Source: Dicaeum eximium
Taxonomy: Eukaryota; Chordata; Aves; Passeriformes; Dicaeidae
Reading direction: 5' to 3'
NCBI GenBank assembly: GCA_013396995.1
Contig: VWZP01010350.1
Location: forward strand, 120,806-184,805
DNA length: 64,000 bases
Below the pieces are notes generated by a model that was given only the letters and a program-made list of their open reading frames with translations, made no database searches and was not told the origin of the DNA. Numbering within the stretch: the first letter of the stretch is position 1; each line of letters opens with the position of its first letter. Shown piece after piece: positions 27,723 through 40,000 of the stretch. The position numbers and the translations under genes are program-made.

Positions 27723-29536
27723 GCCAGCTCAATCAATAAACCACTTACATTCCCATAGAAATCACAGAAGACACGTTCAGCAGCAGCAAGATGCAGCAGG
27801 TTCTACTACGAGCCCATGACTAGGAAGGTTCTTTCATGATGTGCCACCAAGCAGGAACCAGAGAAAGAGTCACTGACACCTACAGAGGAGAAAAGGACAG
27901 CAACCATGGCTATGGACAAATCTTGGTGCTACAAAGAGGATTCAGGTGGAGCTGTCTGATGCCACTGATTTACATTTCCAGTTCAGATACAGGCTCTAAA
28001 GGAGATAACATGAGCTACCTAAAGTCAACAAAATGGAAAGATTTCACTGCAAGACAACAACACCACACTATGATGATGCTTCTCATTAAATAATATGTTG
28101 GACAATTTTAAGGAGACCTTGAGTACACATATTCATTTCTGAAGTTTTTCAGCACTTTTTGCTTTTTACAGAAGCTGCTGCAGCTGTTAAATTATGTGCT
28201 CGACTTCCAGTACTTCCAGAACCCAAACATCCACTCCAAGCAGCAGCTCAAAAGGAGCCAGCACTGGTTCCTTCTGGCTCAGGTGGCAGAGACAGAACTG
28301 CTACACATCAGATGTAGTGACAGACTATACACATTTACTTGTCATCTGACATAACACATATTTCTATAACACCATTTTGAAGGGAGAAGGAGAGGCAGCT
28401 GAGAATTAGAGAAATCAAGTGCAGGATTATTTATGGTTTTGTTTTCTAAGAATTGGTTGTAATTTTTCCTCTGTATTCAGTAGGTAGAACAAAGAATTGT
28501 CTAATTTATCCCTGTTTGTAGGTCAAATTAACTTTAACAAGATTAGATTAATTATAGACTAGATACTAGATCCACTACAGATGTTCCTATAAGGTTTTCA
28601 AGACTAGATTACCTAAAATACAGAGAAAAATGTTAGATTTTCAGTGGTTGTGATCTTACCAGGAATTCTATTCAGTTCTATTCAGAGATGTCTATGAAGA
28701 CATTCATGTGACAGCCATAACAGGCTGGGTGTTTTTCAGTGACATGTGGACAGAGAAGTTCAGCCAGAAGCAGCATACAAGCTAAGAATATAAATTTTGC
28801 ACAAAATCCTGGATCTATGCCCTTACTCAGCTTCTAGTAAAGTACAGAATTTCATGTTGGGTTTTTGTTGAACCTGTTCCCTTTTACAGGCAACCTCAGA
28901 AAAGGAATTATGAACAAGAATTGTGAAACCCTATTTTACAAGTCTCCAGGAGGCCTGTATGAATAAAGTACTCTACCTGCACACCGTGACAGGAAAGGTA
29001 AAAACTAAACTTTTCTCTTTAAAAAGAAACAAACAAATAAACAAAAAGTATTTTTAGCATACTGAAACCAAACTCCATAATTTTAATATCTTTCTCCTTT
29101 TACTTGTCAAGAAAAAGAGAATGAAATAAGGGAGAAGAGCAGTGGCTCAGCCCACTCAGATTTATCTCACTATTTACCCTTTCTGACAAAGAACAATCCA
29201 ACTCTTGCTACTCCTTCTAAAGCTGCCAATGGAAAAAAAGATTTTTCCTGGGGAGGAAGACCTCCAGGGGAAGCAGTGAAAAAACATGAGAGGAGGAATC
29301 TGAAAGAATTCACTCCCACCCATCTACAGGAGATTCCTAGAAGCATTGTTAGTCTGAAGGTTTCAAAAAAAACCCACTCCACTTCTCAAAGGCAAGGTCA
29401 ATTCTGGCAGGTTGATTTTAAAGTAGCAATGGTGTCTAGCTGGAATCTCTCAGAAGGTTGGAATGTTAGAAGTAGACCCAGGAGAGAGGTTTTAATGTAC
29501 AAAATGCAGGTGAGGCAGCCAGAAAGACATGATGAA

Positions 29537-29570
29537 TGCAATTTATCACAGGGCTCTGCAATTTATCACA
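29537..29570. repeat. 14-nt direct repeat, 20-nt period
   Basis: TGCAATTTATCACA occurs at 29537-29550 and again at 29557-29570, separated by 6 nt. Confidence 0.85.
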
Positions 29571-32570
29571 ATGGAATCACAGGAAACAAGAAAAACAGGG
29601 AAGTAGATAGAAAGAATGGATGGATTGAGATCCTCTGTGCATGGAACTTCTTTGAAATATGCCAAGGAGATTACATGTTACGTGTTCAGATTTTCAAACA
29701 GTATTTTATTGATGGAATAGAGCAGTGTGTATGTAGGTTTGGGGTACTTTTCCCCAGAAAAGGAAAAGATGTGTTATTCTGAAGAATGAAAAAAAGCTAA
29801 AATTATAGGATGCTGTTTTGCTTCACTTTGGTTTTAATCCCCTTCTGGAGCAGCACTGGATACTTGCCAGGAAGTAGGGGTTTCCATGTGCAAACAAAGA
29901 GCCTGTGCTTCCCAGCTACCCTCCTCCCTGCTCAGTTTTCAAGTTCAGGTGCATGCAGGTCCACACACAGAAGCAATTTCAATCTGTGAGCTACTTTTGA
30001 CAATGTGCAAGTGATCAAAATGTGCTCACAGCAAACACACTGCTCGCTCACTCCCCTGCTTTTGTGGGTGCCTTTCTCAAAACAGGTCTGTTCTATCAAG
30101 GTAACAGCTCTGAGTTTTACAGCAGCAGTGCTGGAGCAATACCACGACCCAGAGCATTGCCGAGGAGTGCTGGGTATTCTCCACCGCCCACAAAGCAGGG
30201 GCCTTGCAGCTTTCAAAACAGTGCATGTACTATTTAAATTGCTTCACTGGGAGGAGAATTATGTGTTCTGCAACGCCTCAGGACAATGAGCCAAAGGAAC
30301 TATAGAATATGAGCTTGGTGTTAGAGCTGGAGCTCTGCAATGCTCTGCTTTGTGTGTGTTTTAGCCTGCTATGTAACATTGCTTTTACATTAACATTTGT
30401 GGTTCCTTTTTTATGCACTCCAGCTTCACCATGCTTCCCCCTTTATATTTTAACAGTCAGAATCCTATGATCCAACCAGGGTGGCATGTTCAAAGCTCCA
30501 CTTCTTTTTCACACTGATTAAAAAATAAAACAGGCAAAAAAACTCCTCAGAGTATTGAACTAGCTTACTTCAAATAGCTTTTATTAACACTAGGACAAGA
30601 CTATAGCCAAAGAATTATACAAAACACAAAACAAAAGGGATTTTAACAACTTGGTTGAAGACTATTTCACGCCAGTCCAATGCTCATATATCTATAATCA
30701 ACAAAGTTCTGGAGCACAATATTACTTAACATTACTCATTGGATACTTGCAGATACAAAAATGTATCAGAAATAATAACAATGGTTCCTTTTACTCTTAT
30801 GGAAATACTACTATTGACCTTTAAAAATGTTGCCCTTTGGGCCAGTCCCACTGATGCTTTATTCCTTAGAATCTGTTCTGCCTGGAAAGACAAATTACAG
30901 ATAAACTTTCAGAACTCTGAGCAAAAGGACTGGTTTTTATAATGGAAACAGATAGCAACATCAATTTCTTAAGGAAAAAATAGACATTTCAGCTGTGTAT
31001 CCCTAGACCAAAAAGCCAGTCTTGTAAAAACCCATGGCAGTAAGCTTGCTTTGAAAGCCTTAGTTATGACTTCACCAGGTATTGCTTTATGCTTTCCTAC
31101 TGCATCCTAACTTGGAATATAAAGCCAATCATGAAATTTAAAATAGCAGTAAACTAAGCAGCAAGAGACATGAGTATGAACCTCTTCCCCTAACACATGA
31201 TGTAGAAACCCTTATGAAGCCAGTAGAATAGATTCAACAGAGTCCATTTTCTTTCAGACAGACTTTTCTAGGACTGGCACTTTATTTCAGAAAAAGGTAT
31301 GTATGGGCAAGCTCAGACCTTTTATCTGGGCTTTTTTTTACAGTTTCTGCGTGGCTGAGTGCAGAGTTCAGGTTCCTCCTCTAGCTGCCTCCCAATTACC
31401 CAAAGCCTGTTAGAGGAGGGATTTAATTGGTCTCTGAATCAGGACATCCAGTACCCATGTGCCTCTGGCCATGCAGGTGTGCCATCCAAAGGGGGAATGT
31501 GTGGAGATCTTGGCATAGAACCCCCCTGACCACACAGTACCAGTGCCACTGCTTGCATGCACCACTTGTCTTCAGAGCATGCCCACAGAAGCCTTTGTCA
31601 TAAATCACAGCCCTCATCAATGACAGCCCAACCCACAGTGTGCTAATTGACATCCAACGAGCAGCATCTTTGATGGTGCAGAACAATTTATATTTTTGCT
31701 GTAATCTATGCTAACATGCTGAACCACAGAGCATGGCACTGGAGCGGGATGAAGGATTGTGCAGAAGAGACATAACTGAGAGTTGCTGGAAGGTCCATCC
31801 TTTATGGTCTTCACTTTCTGTAGTGTGTGATTTACCAGTGATTAGAACTGAGCTAGTAACAAGGTCCCATGGGACAAAACCCTTTCGGATCAAGTGAAAA
31901 AATGACATTGTTAAAATCAAAATGGGTTTCTTTTGAGGTTAGAGAGGAATGTAAGTTTCACAATTCCTTTTTTTTAACAGTCAGCAGACAGCCAGCTAAA
32001 TAGTACTCTTAAAATACTGCTGCAGTTTGGATCTGTTACAAATATGAAGCATTTAATTGCTGCAAGAAATGACAAAGATATGCGATTCTCATTCCCACAC
32101 TAAAGGCAGACAAATCTGTCAGAAAACAGACTTTTTTCAGATGCTTTTCTATGTGTTACAAGGGTGAATTCAATTGCAGGTACAAAACCAAAGCAAGTGA
32201 CATGACAAAGAAAGATCTTAAATAATAATTTACAACCGAAACTCCTTCAAATGCAGGATGAAGAGCAAGTAGCAGAAACTGGATTTAAGATAGATCCTTT
32301 CCTATGGCAGGTTCCACACACCACATCCCCCCTCCCCAGGTACATATTCTGTTTTACTTCCATATGGAGTCTGTAAAAAAAAAAAAAAAAGGGTTCACAA
32401 AGCTCTATTGTGACCTTTAAAAATAAAACAACGATGCACTGCTATGCCTCTGGAAAGGCCACTATTGAGGAAAAAGAAAAAATTTCCCCTATCAGTCATG
32501 TTATGAAGTGTCTGCTGGGGGCTGAGAACTTCTTGGGCAAACACACAGTGCACACATCAGCATACATGGT

Positions 32571-32571
<1 letters not shown>

Positions 32572-32601
<30 letters not shown>
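32572..32601. repeat. (GCT)10 trinucleotide repeat
   Basis: Ten pure GCT units; the opposite strand reads AGC. The plus-strand frame gives a poly-Ala run just before a stop, but there is no evidence of a gene. Confidence 0.97.
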
Positions 32602-34429
32602 ACTTAGGCGAGAAAATAGCCCAGCCAGCTTCACATCTGCATGAGTTTGGGCATGCTGGTGGGACAGGGGTGGCATTTCCTAAAGAATAAGGGCTTGCTG
32701 AGCACCTCCATGCCCCTGCAAGCTAATAGGAGTTAGTTGTTTTACAGCCATCAGTGCCTTTGGAAAAGTTCCCTCTAATTCTTTGTCCCAGACACATTGC
32801 CCTGAAAGTGTCCTGCTGTCTGTCTACAAAAATTAGTCAGTCTCTACATTCTTGTTCTCTACAGGACCTCTGGTGTTGGCTGCAGCAAAACCTTTCTAAT
32901 ATTTCATCTCTGGTTATGACTCTCAGCTTTTCAGAGAGGCTGCACTTAGATAAGACACCAACCAAAATACCACATACTCTAGAGAGGAGTTTGTTTTGCC
33001 ACTTATATTCAGCCTGCAGCATGCTGTTGACTTTTTTTGCAAAGTAAAGGCATAGCCATCTTTATTTGCATAAAATTTTCTGTTTCTTTTATGATATGTA
33101 TTTAAGATAGCTTAGTGATTTTACTTTTCTCAGATTCACTTGCTTGGAATTAGTTGCTTCATTTGCACTGAAAGAAAAATTAGGGATGTTAAAAAAAGGG
33201 AATAATTCTGTCATCTTTACATTGGCAAAATTCCCATGAACTTTAATTACCCACTAGAAATGTTGCCTGAAAAGAGATCATATAATCAAACTGCAAATTA
33301 TATTAAAACCATTGAGCATATGCAGAATTCCTCCACAGAGTCCAAAAATGAAGTGCAAGACACTCATGAAGATTTCAGCAGTTCTGAGATTTGCTGTTCA
33401 TCACTGTTCTTACTCCAGCCCAGGTTAAGAGCCTGAAGCTGGATAAAAATCGTTCTTTTCTTGATCTCCTGAGTCATGTCTCTTTTTAGTTTTCAGTTTG
33501 TACTATGAACTGAAGGACCTAAGAATACAAGAAAAGTACGAGAAAAGCATAGTAATGCAAGAAAAGCTCCAGTGAGCTTAATAGTTCCTAATGCTAGAGA
33601 AGAAAATTAACTGGAGCAAGCATGTTAGTGGGACTTGCTGCTGAGGCATCTCTCTTTCTGGTGGTTGGTGACTGGCGCAGGGACAGAGCACAGATCACTT
33701 CAGGATTCCCCCAAAGATTTGCTGCAAATGGAATGGCAGCCTGGGCTGGAGGCACTGTGGGATGTCCTCCTGCCTGCCTGCAGCCCTCGTAGCACCAGGA
33801 CCAGGCAGAGAGCCACCCTGGCTCCCAGTGCTCCCTGCTGCCTCCTCAGCCCCACCTCCCCCATGCAATCACACAAGAAACCACCCTTATCCCACCTTGT
33901 TTATGCATTTCAGCTCAGTTTTAGATGTAATCTAAGCTCAGACATAGATATTTTGGCAGCCAACTTGAAATATCTGAGACCGAATTTCAGAGGCGTCAAT
34001 CTCTCTAGCCTAGTGGGAAAGGTCTGTGGGAGACATGAGACTTTGATGTCTCCTCAAAAATCTGAGTTTTCACATTTAAAACACACAATTCATGCATCTT
34101 TCTGAAATTCTTGCAATCTGTTGTTGAATCCAGTTAAAACTGGGCATTTTTAAGAGTATCTATGCGAATATTTCCCTAGAACTATGACTAAAATTGCTGG
34201 AAGATATTTTAACTCCAGTCCATGGGGAGCTATTGACAGTAATAAAAAATACTGTGAGAAGAAAACAGCAGCAAGTGAAACTGCCCTCTCAGAAAGCCCA
34301 GGTCTGCTTTGAAGGAAGTGTTGATATTCACCATAAGCCACAATCATTTCCCAGAGGGCTGTAAGATGCCTTGGAATGACATAATCAAAAAGCAATGGCG
34401 TTCTTGACTTAAAGGGGAAAAGAAAAGCA

Positions 34430-34500
34430 GGGCCTGATCCATCTCCCATCGAAATCAAAGAGGACTTTGCTATTGACTTCAGTCAGAACAGAGTTCTGGA
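34430..34500. repeat. Relic of an old palindromic interspersed repeat
   Basis: GGGCCTGATCCATCTCCCAT, then GAAATCAAAG and CTATTGACTTCAGTCAG, match in order the ggcctgatcca-cccattgaaatcaatgg-ccattgacttcagtgg layout of a common sauropsid repeat. It is diverged, and the family name is not known to me. Confidence 0.55.
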
Positions 34501-35621
34501 CACAATCTGTGTGCAGTTTATTAGCACACTTGTTTATCCAAACGATCCTAACTTCAACCAGCAGCATGTCTAGATATCTGCCTGGGACTACATCTGTACA
34601 AATGTATAAGTGTGAGTTTATAATGTGGTTTAATTCAAATCATTCTGGCATTTTAAAAACATTTCCAGCTAAAAAAAACAGCTTTAGCTGATTTGCACCC
34701 CAGAAGACAGACTTTGATTGGAAAAGCTTGTAACTCACTTTTCAGGTTGCAATTCATAGACAAGTTCATGCAAGCTAAGGACACAGATTTTAGGGTTAAT
34801 TTTAAAACAATGTTACTATGCACTCAATTAAAATTCTGCAGCCATGATTTCAAATGTGAAAATCCCTACAAATTACCAAACTCATCAGCTATAGCCCTTG
34901 GTTTCCTTGAAGGGCAATTTCTTTGACGACCACAACAAAATCACAATAAATGGCAAGCAAGATTGCCATCAGGAGTCTGCTGAAAATGCAGGAGGAACTC
35001 CTGATTGCTTTAGTCCTGTGAACAACCCCTTCAGACCAGCCCAGACTTAGCCAAGGTGGCTTACACCAGGAGTTAATTTAGCCTGATGGGACTCTTTGCA
35101 TTACTAAAACGAGCAGGGTTTTGGCTTGTAAATGGGGGGTAGAATTTTATTTAACTTTCTGAGGGTCAGAATTTTATTTCCCTTTCTAAGGGGCATACAT
35201 TCATTTCAGAGTAAACCTTTCAGAATAAAAGTTTACTCCACTTTATAGGAAATTACATTCCTTTTTTTAGATTTCCCTTTTCAAAGCATGCCTCAGATTT
35301 CTAACTTGTACTGGAGAGCTTTGGTATAAGTAATAAAAGTCTTTAAAATTAAAATGCTAATCGTAAACAAACCCAAATGCATGAAAGATATAGTCTGACT
35401 GCATAACAAAAGAGAATTATATAATTCTATTTGAGTGAAATCTTTCATCTTTGATTTACAGGTTTGAGTCTGCCTATAACTGAAACCATATTGTTCCATA
35501 TCTTTCATATCATGGCCTTCCCCTAAATCTTGTTTTAATTAAGGTTCCTTTCAGATTTCAGAATAAAAAGCATGACAGTCTTCACTTATGGCTTTAATAT
35601 ATATCCCTTTTTTTTTTTTTT
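34501..35621. other. Region just beyond the candidate HDAC9 3' end
   Basis: AT-rich DNA with few CpGs. It contains the duplicated AATAAA-bearing unit at 35141-35194 and no coding signal. It could be distal 3' UTR if the farther poly(A) signals are used. Confidence 0.5.
35141..35194 (-). repeat. 27-nt tandem duplication carrying two AATAAA (minus)
   Basis: AGAATTTTATTT...CTTTCT-AGG occurs at 35141 and again at 35168, with small differences. Each copy puts one AATAAA on the minus strand (35151-35146 and 35178-35173), about 1.8 kb past the HDAC9 stop. Confidence 0.75.
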
Positions 35622-35627
35622 TTTATT
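35622..35627 (-). promoter_or_regulatory. Candidate HDAC9 poly(A) signal AATAAA
   Basis: This is the first canonical AATAAA downstream of the HDAC9 stop on the minus strand. It merges into a genomic A-run (T-run 35608-35624 on plus), so it may be a simple low-complexity match. Two further AATAAA copies are at 35178-35173 and 35151-35146. Confidence 0.3.
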
Positions 35628-36997
35628 TTGGAAAATTTATAAAAAATGAACATCACTTGCTTTTAAAAGCCGAGCAAGCTATCAAATACTGCAAGCTGAA
35701 TACTCCAAGGTATCTCCTGGGGTTCATTAGGTGAGAAGGTTGTAAACAAAATAAGTTACTGTAGCAGAGTTTTGTTCATTTGAAGTACTCTTACATACAT
35801 GCCCCATCTCTCTCTCTCTCTGACAGTAAGGCAACACGTGTAACAGTTTAAGCGTTCATTTTCAGCTAAAGGCACAACTCTATGTTACGTTCTCAGACAT
35901 GGAATTAAACAGCTAAAGTCACATTGCAGGGAGATCTTGCTGCACTTTGGGGATCTAAAATAAAGCCTAAACCCTTTGAAGCTTCTTAAGCAACATCAGT
36001 CCTCTTGGTGCAGGACTACATAAAAGAATCAGTTCGTATTCACATCACGACCTGTAAAAAACACTCCCACACAACCTCCACAGGAACACCTGAGCTTCAA
36101 ATGAGCTGCACGCGGTTACTGAGGGTCGCTGCTTTGGAGTCAGAACGCAGAAACATTTCGGAACAAACTAAAAACACGTTTGAACAACTATCCATACTTG
36201 ATCTCTGCTGCACATATGGTGAGCGCTACTGTCAACTACAGAGGGTACAGCACTTTGTCTTAAAGGCAAAAGATCATTTTAGAGAAACATGAATGTGTTT
36301 TTATGATAGAAAAGATTATATGAAATGGGGAGGGATGGCCAGGAATAGGGAAGAGAAAATAAAGCACCACCAAGCACAGTACTTCAGGGGATTTATAGTA
36401 CAATAAGAAGTGCTTTCCCTTTAGCTAAAATCCCTCATAATAATTTAAACACTTTTCACTTATTCAGCTAAGAATTCATTGCAGGAGATTAAAAAATGGC
36501 ACATAAAATAAGGGTGGGTTTTTTTTTTCTTCATTACACAGAGCAAAGAAAACAAATTCTATTAACAATTTAACACAGTATGAAAAAAATTATCCAGTAA
36601 AAAGTGTCAGAAAGTGATTCACACAGTTCACAGAGTATGTTGCTGGCTGTTGCGTTTCTCATATCTATAATCTATCATGTAGAATTTTGCAATACTCTAT
36701 TTCACAATTTGTGTTGGTGAGTGGGTCAAACAGCATTAAAAAAGCATGCTCTGGGCTCTTTCTCCCAAGTCCATTTTACTGTAACTCTAGAATTGTGGCG
36801 GTTACACTTAAGGAATCTTTCAGGCTCTTTCAAGTCCCTCCAAAGAACAAGTGAAGCTGCTATTCTGAGTTTTGTGCCCAGTGTTTATGTTCCATCTGAT
36901 CTGTGCCACCCAAGAAGCAGACAAGACATGTCTGAGGGTGCTTTGGGGGATACACAATGATGTCACCCACAGGAAATATCAAGGAGGACTTGGCACT
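35622..36997 (-). other. HDAC9: Probable HDAC9 3' untranslated region (end uncertain)
   Basis: This is sequence directly downstream of the HDAC9 stop on the minus strand. I found no canonical AATAAA or ATTAAA on that strand until AATAAA at 35627-35622, about 1.37 kb after the stop. The part from about 35660 to 36230 holds roughly 13 CpG dinucleotides, far more than flanking DNA, and includes a CACGTG hexamer at 35835-35840, so it may be under constraint. A (CT)n tract lies at about 35808-35821. The true mRNA end could be nearer or farther; the extent is inferred. Confidence 0.5.
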
Positions 36998-37037
36998 TCA
37001 CAAGGCTGGCTCTTCTTCCATGGGCTCACCAGCAGCT
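36998..37037 (-). CDS. HDAC9: HDAC9 terminal coding exon with stop codon
   Basis: The last coding segment is only 40 nt. Its first base completes the split Gly codon (GG+A), followed by AAGEPMEEEPAL and a TGA stop at 37000-36998. The ending GEPMEEEPAL is the characteristic acidic C-terminus of class IIa HDACs and is nearly identical to the human HDAC9 end as I know it. The acceptor is TTTTTACAG immediately before 37037. The exon is too short to show up as an open frame and was found by its sequence. The exon itself must continue as 3' UTR to lower coordinates. It is separated from the previous exon by a 9.1-kb intron. Confidence 0.95.
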
Positions 37038-40000
37038 CTGTAAAAATAAACAGGCAATCAGAATATGGCACAAGAGTACACAATGACATTGTAGATTTTC
37101 ATGCATAATCAAAGCTGATTTTTCAGCTCTCTCAGATGTTTATTTGTGTTATTCAGCTATCCATAAATAGAGTTTCTTTCCTAGGAAGTATAAACAAATG
37201 TCAAGTGGAAAAACATTTTAGATCCAAGCAATCACTGAAAATGTTCCTGTTTATATTAAAATATGTCAGAATATTTTATAACATTTTGTCCAGAAATGTA
37301 CATGCTTTGTGTCAACAGAATCAAATAATTTAATGAAAAATATAGCTGTGATACTTTTATTTTACAACCTTTTGCAACTAAAAATACATGCATTTATTTT
37401 TTCAAGAGAGCCCACACCATTAAAGCAAAATTGTTCACTAGTAGCCAAGTAGTGTTCCCTCTAAGATTCTTCTCCAGTCCCCTAGTTTTTGATTTTGTTT
37501 TCATAAACACATTGCCTGCCTGCATGCAACTTTTGAGACTAAATTCTGAACCTGATCAGTAGATCACTATCAAAGTATCTATTAATTATATCCAATCAGA
37601 TTATTTCTGTATCTTTTATATGAAAATGCCTGGGAAATTATTAGCTTAGGCAAGATGAGCTCTCTAAGATGACCAGTAAGAAAATGATGAGGATACACAC
37701 GTTGAGCTGACATCAAGTCTTGCAATTCCTCGTATCTGACAAGCTACTGCACCTGAGAATATGATGGCAATTATAAATGGGAAGCTTCTGAGAGCATGGA
37801 GAGACCCCACTATTGAAGGGCAAGGAATCTGGACAGAAACCATTTTTCATCTCAGTCTGTCAGCCCTAAGAACTACTTTAAAATAGTAACTTCAAGCAAT
37901 TTTGAAATCAGGGGAGAAAAGTAAATGTAAATTAATAAATGAGATGTTTACCAGTTAATTCTTGTAAGACAGTATAATAACTGGCTTCAGTAAAACATTC
38001 CTCAGAAAATACAAATTCATGAGATCCCATGGAAAAAAAGTAATCAATGGGGGCTTGCTTGGGCTTTGATAGTTTATTCAGCAAGGAAGCCAGAGAATTT
38101 TAAATGAATCTGGAATTTATTAAAGTCTTTCCCAACGAAAAAATCAGCAGTATGTCTTAAAATTATTTTATACAGGTTATTCCTTTCTGATTTGGAATGA
38201 TCACTGATAGTATGTTGAAAAATACGTCAGGTGAATGACATGTGAAAAAGATTATCTTTTTCAGACTAATCACTTTCCAAGGGGTATAGACTCTAAAAGA
38301 TGATTAATCTATAACTCTCAAATCTTTGTTTCCTCACCACATGGTGGAGGATGTTTCCTACGTATGGTAACCACTGCAGCTCCCTCATTCCTGAGAAGTG
38401 AGGTGCAGCCCCCTTGCACTCCCTCTTTTCCCCCTTTTGCTTTGTTCTGGCTTGCAGCAGAGAGCAGACAGTGGCAGCCAGGGTGAGAGGGACCCTGCCT
38501 GCTGCTGGGCTCCTCAGGTGCAGTAAAAGATCCCACACCAGCTGAGGAATTCACACTGACAGGGTGTGCTGCTGCTGCGCCAACCACGCACTTCCACTTC
38601 CTCCAGCCACTTGTGGGAGACCTGAGAGTCCTCTGGCATAACACAGAGGGTCAACAAACCCTTGTTAAACATCCAGAACATTATGGGTCTGTCTGGAAAG
38701 AAGTTAATTTGGAAGCAGATGACAGCTCAGTTTTTGGTTCTGCAAATGAGAAATAATATGTGTCCATAGATTTCAGGGTGGTGATTGGCAGATCAGGAAG
38801 GAGTGAAACTCTGGAAAACCTCCGGAAGTGAGAATAAGGGTTTGGACTATTCATAAGAACCTAGGGAAGCAGTACATGCAACAGTCTGTTCACATGAGTT
38901 TGACTTCTGGGACTGACATTCTCATGAATATAGTACAATTGAGGATCTTATTTAGGACTTCTTTCACTAGAAAATTTTCACTGACAAAGGTGCTTCTGAG
39001 GGCCAGGAGTGGCTCTCACTGATCTGGAGTGCTATATTCTGATATATTCCAATATATGTCAACCACAGGCCAAAATTCTTCACCAAACAGAGCATAAGCA
39101 CCAATAATAATTTTTATATGTAAGTGTCAGATGCAAGGTCTTGTTTAGGAAAGGGAGATAAGATTAGAGTGCCATGCAATCCAGCTGTTTTCTTGCAGTG
39201 TGGGTACTCTCACAGTCTTCTTCAGTCTCCTTTTGAAGACTTATGTGCATGCTTTAACTTAATTTCATTAGTGTCAGAGAAGTCACTGGATTTATCCAAT
39301 GGTTTATCATTAAAACCATTTATTTTTATGAGACAACAGCTCAGGCTAGAGTTTTGTGTGAGAGCCAGTGCTGTTTTGGGGCCAAAGGACAGAGAGAAAA
39401 ACACTGTAAATCCCATAGCACTGAGCAGAGAATCAATATATACCCATTCTGACAAAATCAAAAGTTGTCAAAAGAAAAATCGAGGGGGCAGAGTCTGACA
39501 GGCCAAATTTGTGTTACTTCAGCTTTGTCACTGTGAGTTATGTCAGTTCAGTCAGTCTTCCTGTAGCTGACAGGAAGTTGGCATAAAAACATAAAACAGG
39601 CAGAACCCCCCATCCCACACTGTATGCTCAGAGCAGCTCCTCGAGATGCAGCTGTGAGCTCAGGTCTGATCTAAAGCAATTCCATGCAGTCAGCAAATTC
39701 AGAAAGACACCAATTGAGATCGTAATGATTACAGAACCACAACTGTGATTTTTCTCTAAGGCTTCACTGTGGCTCATTTAAACTGCAAGTTCCTAGGAGC
39801 TGAGTCCTCCTGCATTCACTTTACTTTGGTGTGCTGTGAAGAGTGCTCATCTTTAGCTCTCTATATGTAGAATTCCGATTATGGCAGAATGAAATAATCT
39901 CTTTGCAGTTAATGCTAAACAAAATGATGCTGTTTAAACCTTCAAACAAAATAAATAGATAAGGCAAAAATTCTACCATATGGATTAAATCTGGCAAAAC

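Larger units (their letters stand above)
27723..34429. other. HDAC9 3'-flanking DNA, no gene seen
   Basis: Unique-looking DNA. It includes the longest open frame of the window (168 codons, plus strand, 29276-29782), which has no recognisable domain and a length expected by chance. Also present are a tandem duplication at 29537-29570, an A-run at about 32374-32390 and the (GCT)10 tract. Confidence 0.65.

Noticed and set aside
29276..29782. Longest open frame of the window (168 codons, plus strand)
   Set aside because: No domain, signal peptide or family resemblance. With about 5% stop codons, roughly one open frame of this length is expected by chance in 64 kb over six frames (my estimate).
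32410..32607. Open frame ending in poly-Ala
   Set aside because: The Ala run is the (GCT)10 repeat; the rest has no resemblance to a protein.
33635..34105. 156-codon open frame, plus strand, rich in Pro, Ser and Leu
   Set aside because: It lies in a locally GC-richer patch where stops are rarer. It has no recognised motif and no splice context.
35808..35827. CT-rich tract followed by TGACAG, resembling a plus-strand splice acceptor
   Set aside because: No coding sequence follows on the plus strand; best read as a (CT)n microsatellite.
38318..38644. 108-codon minus-strand open frame in the last HDAC9 intron
   Set aside because: It sits in a GC-rich intron patch. No HDAC9 isoform sequence that I know corresponds, and there is no convincing acceptor and donor pair in frame.
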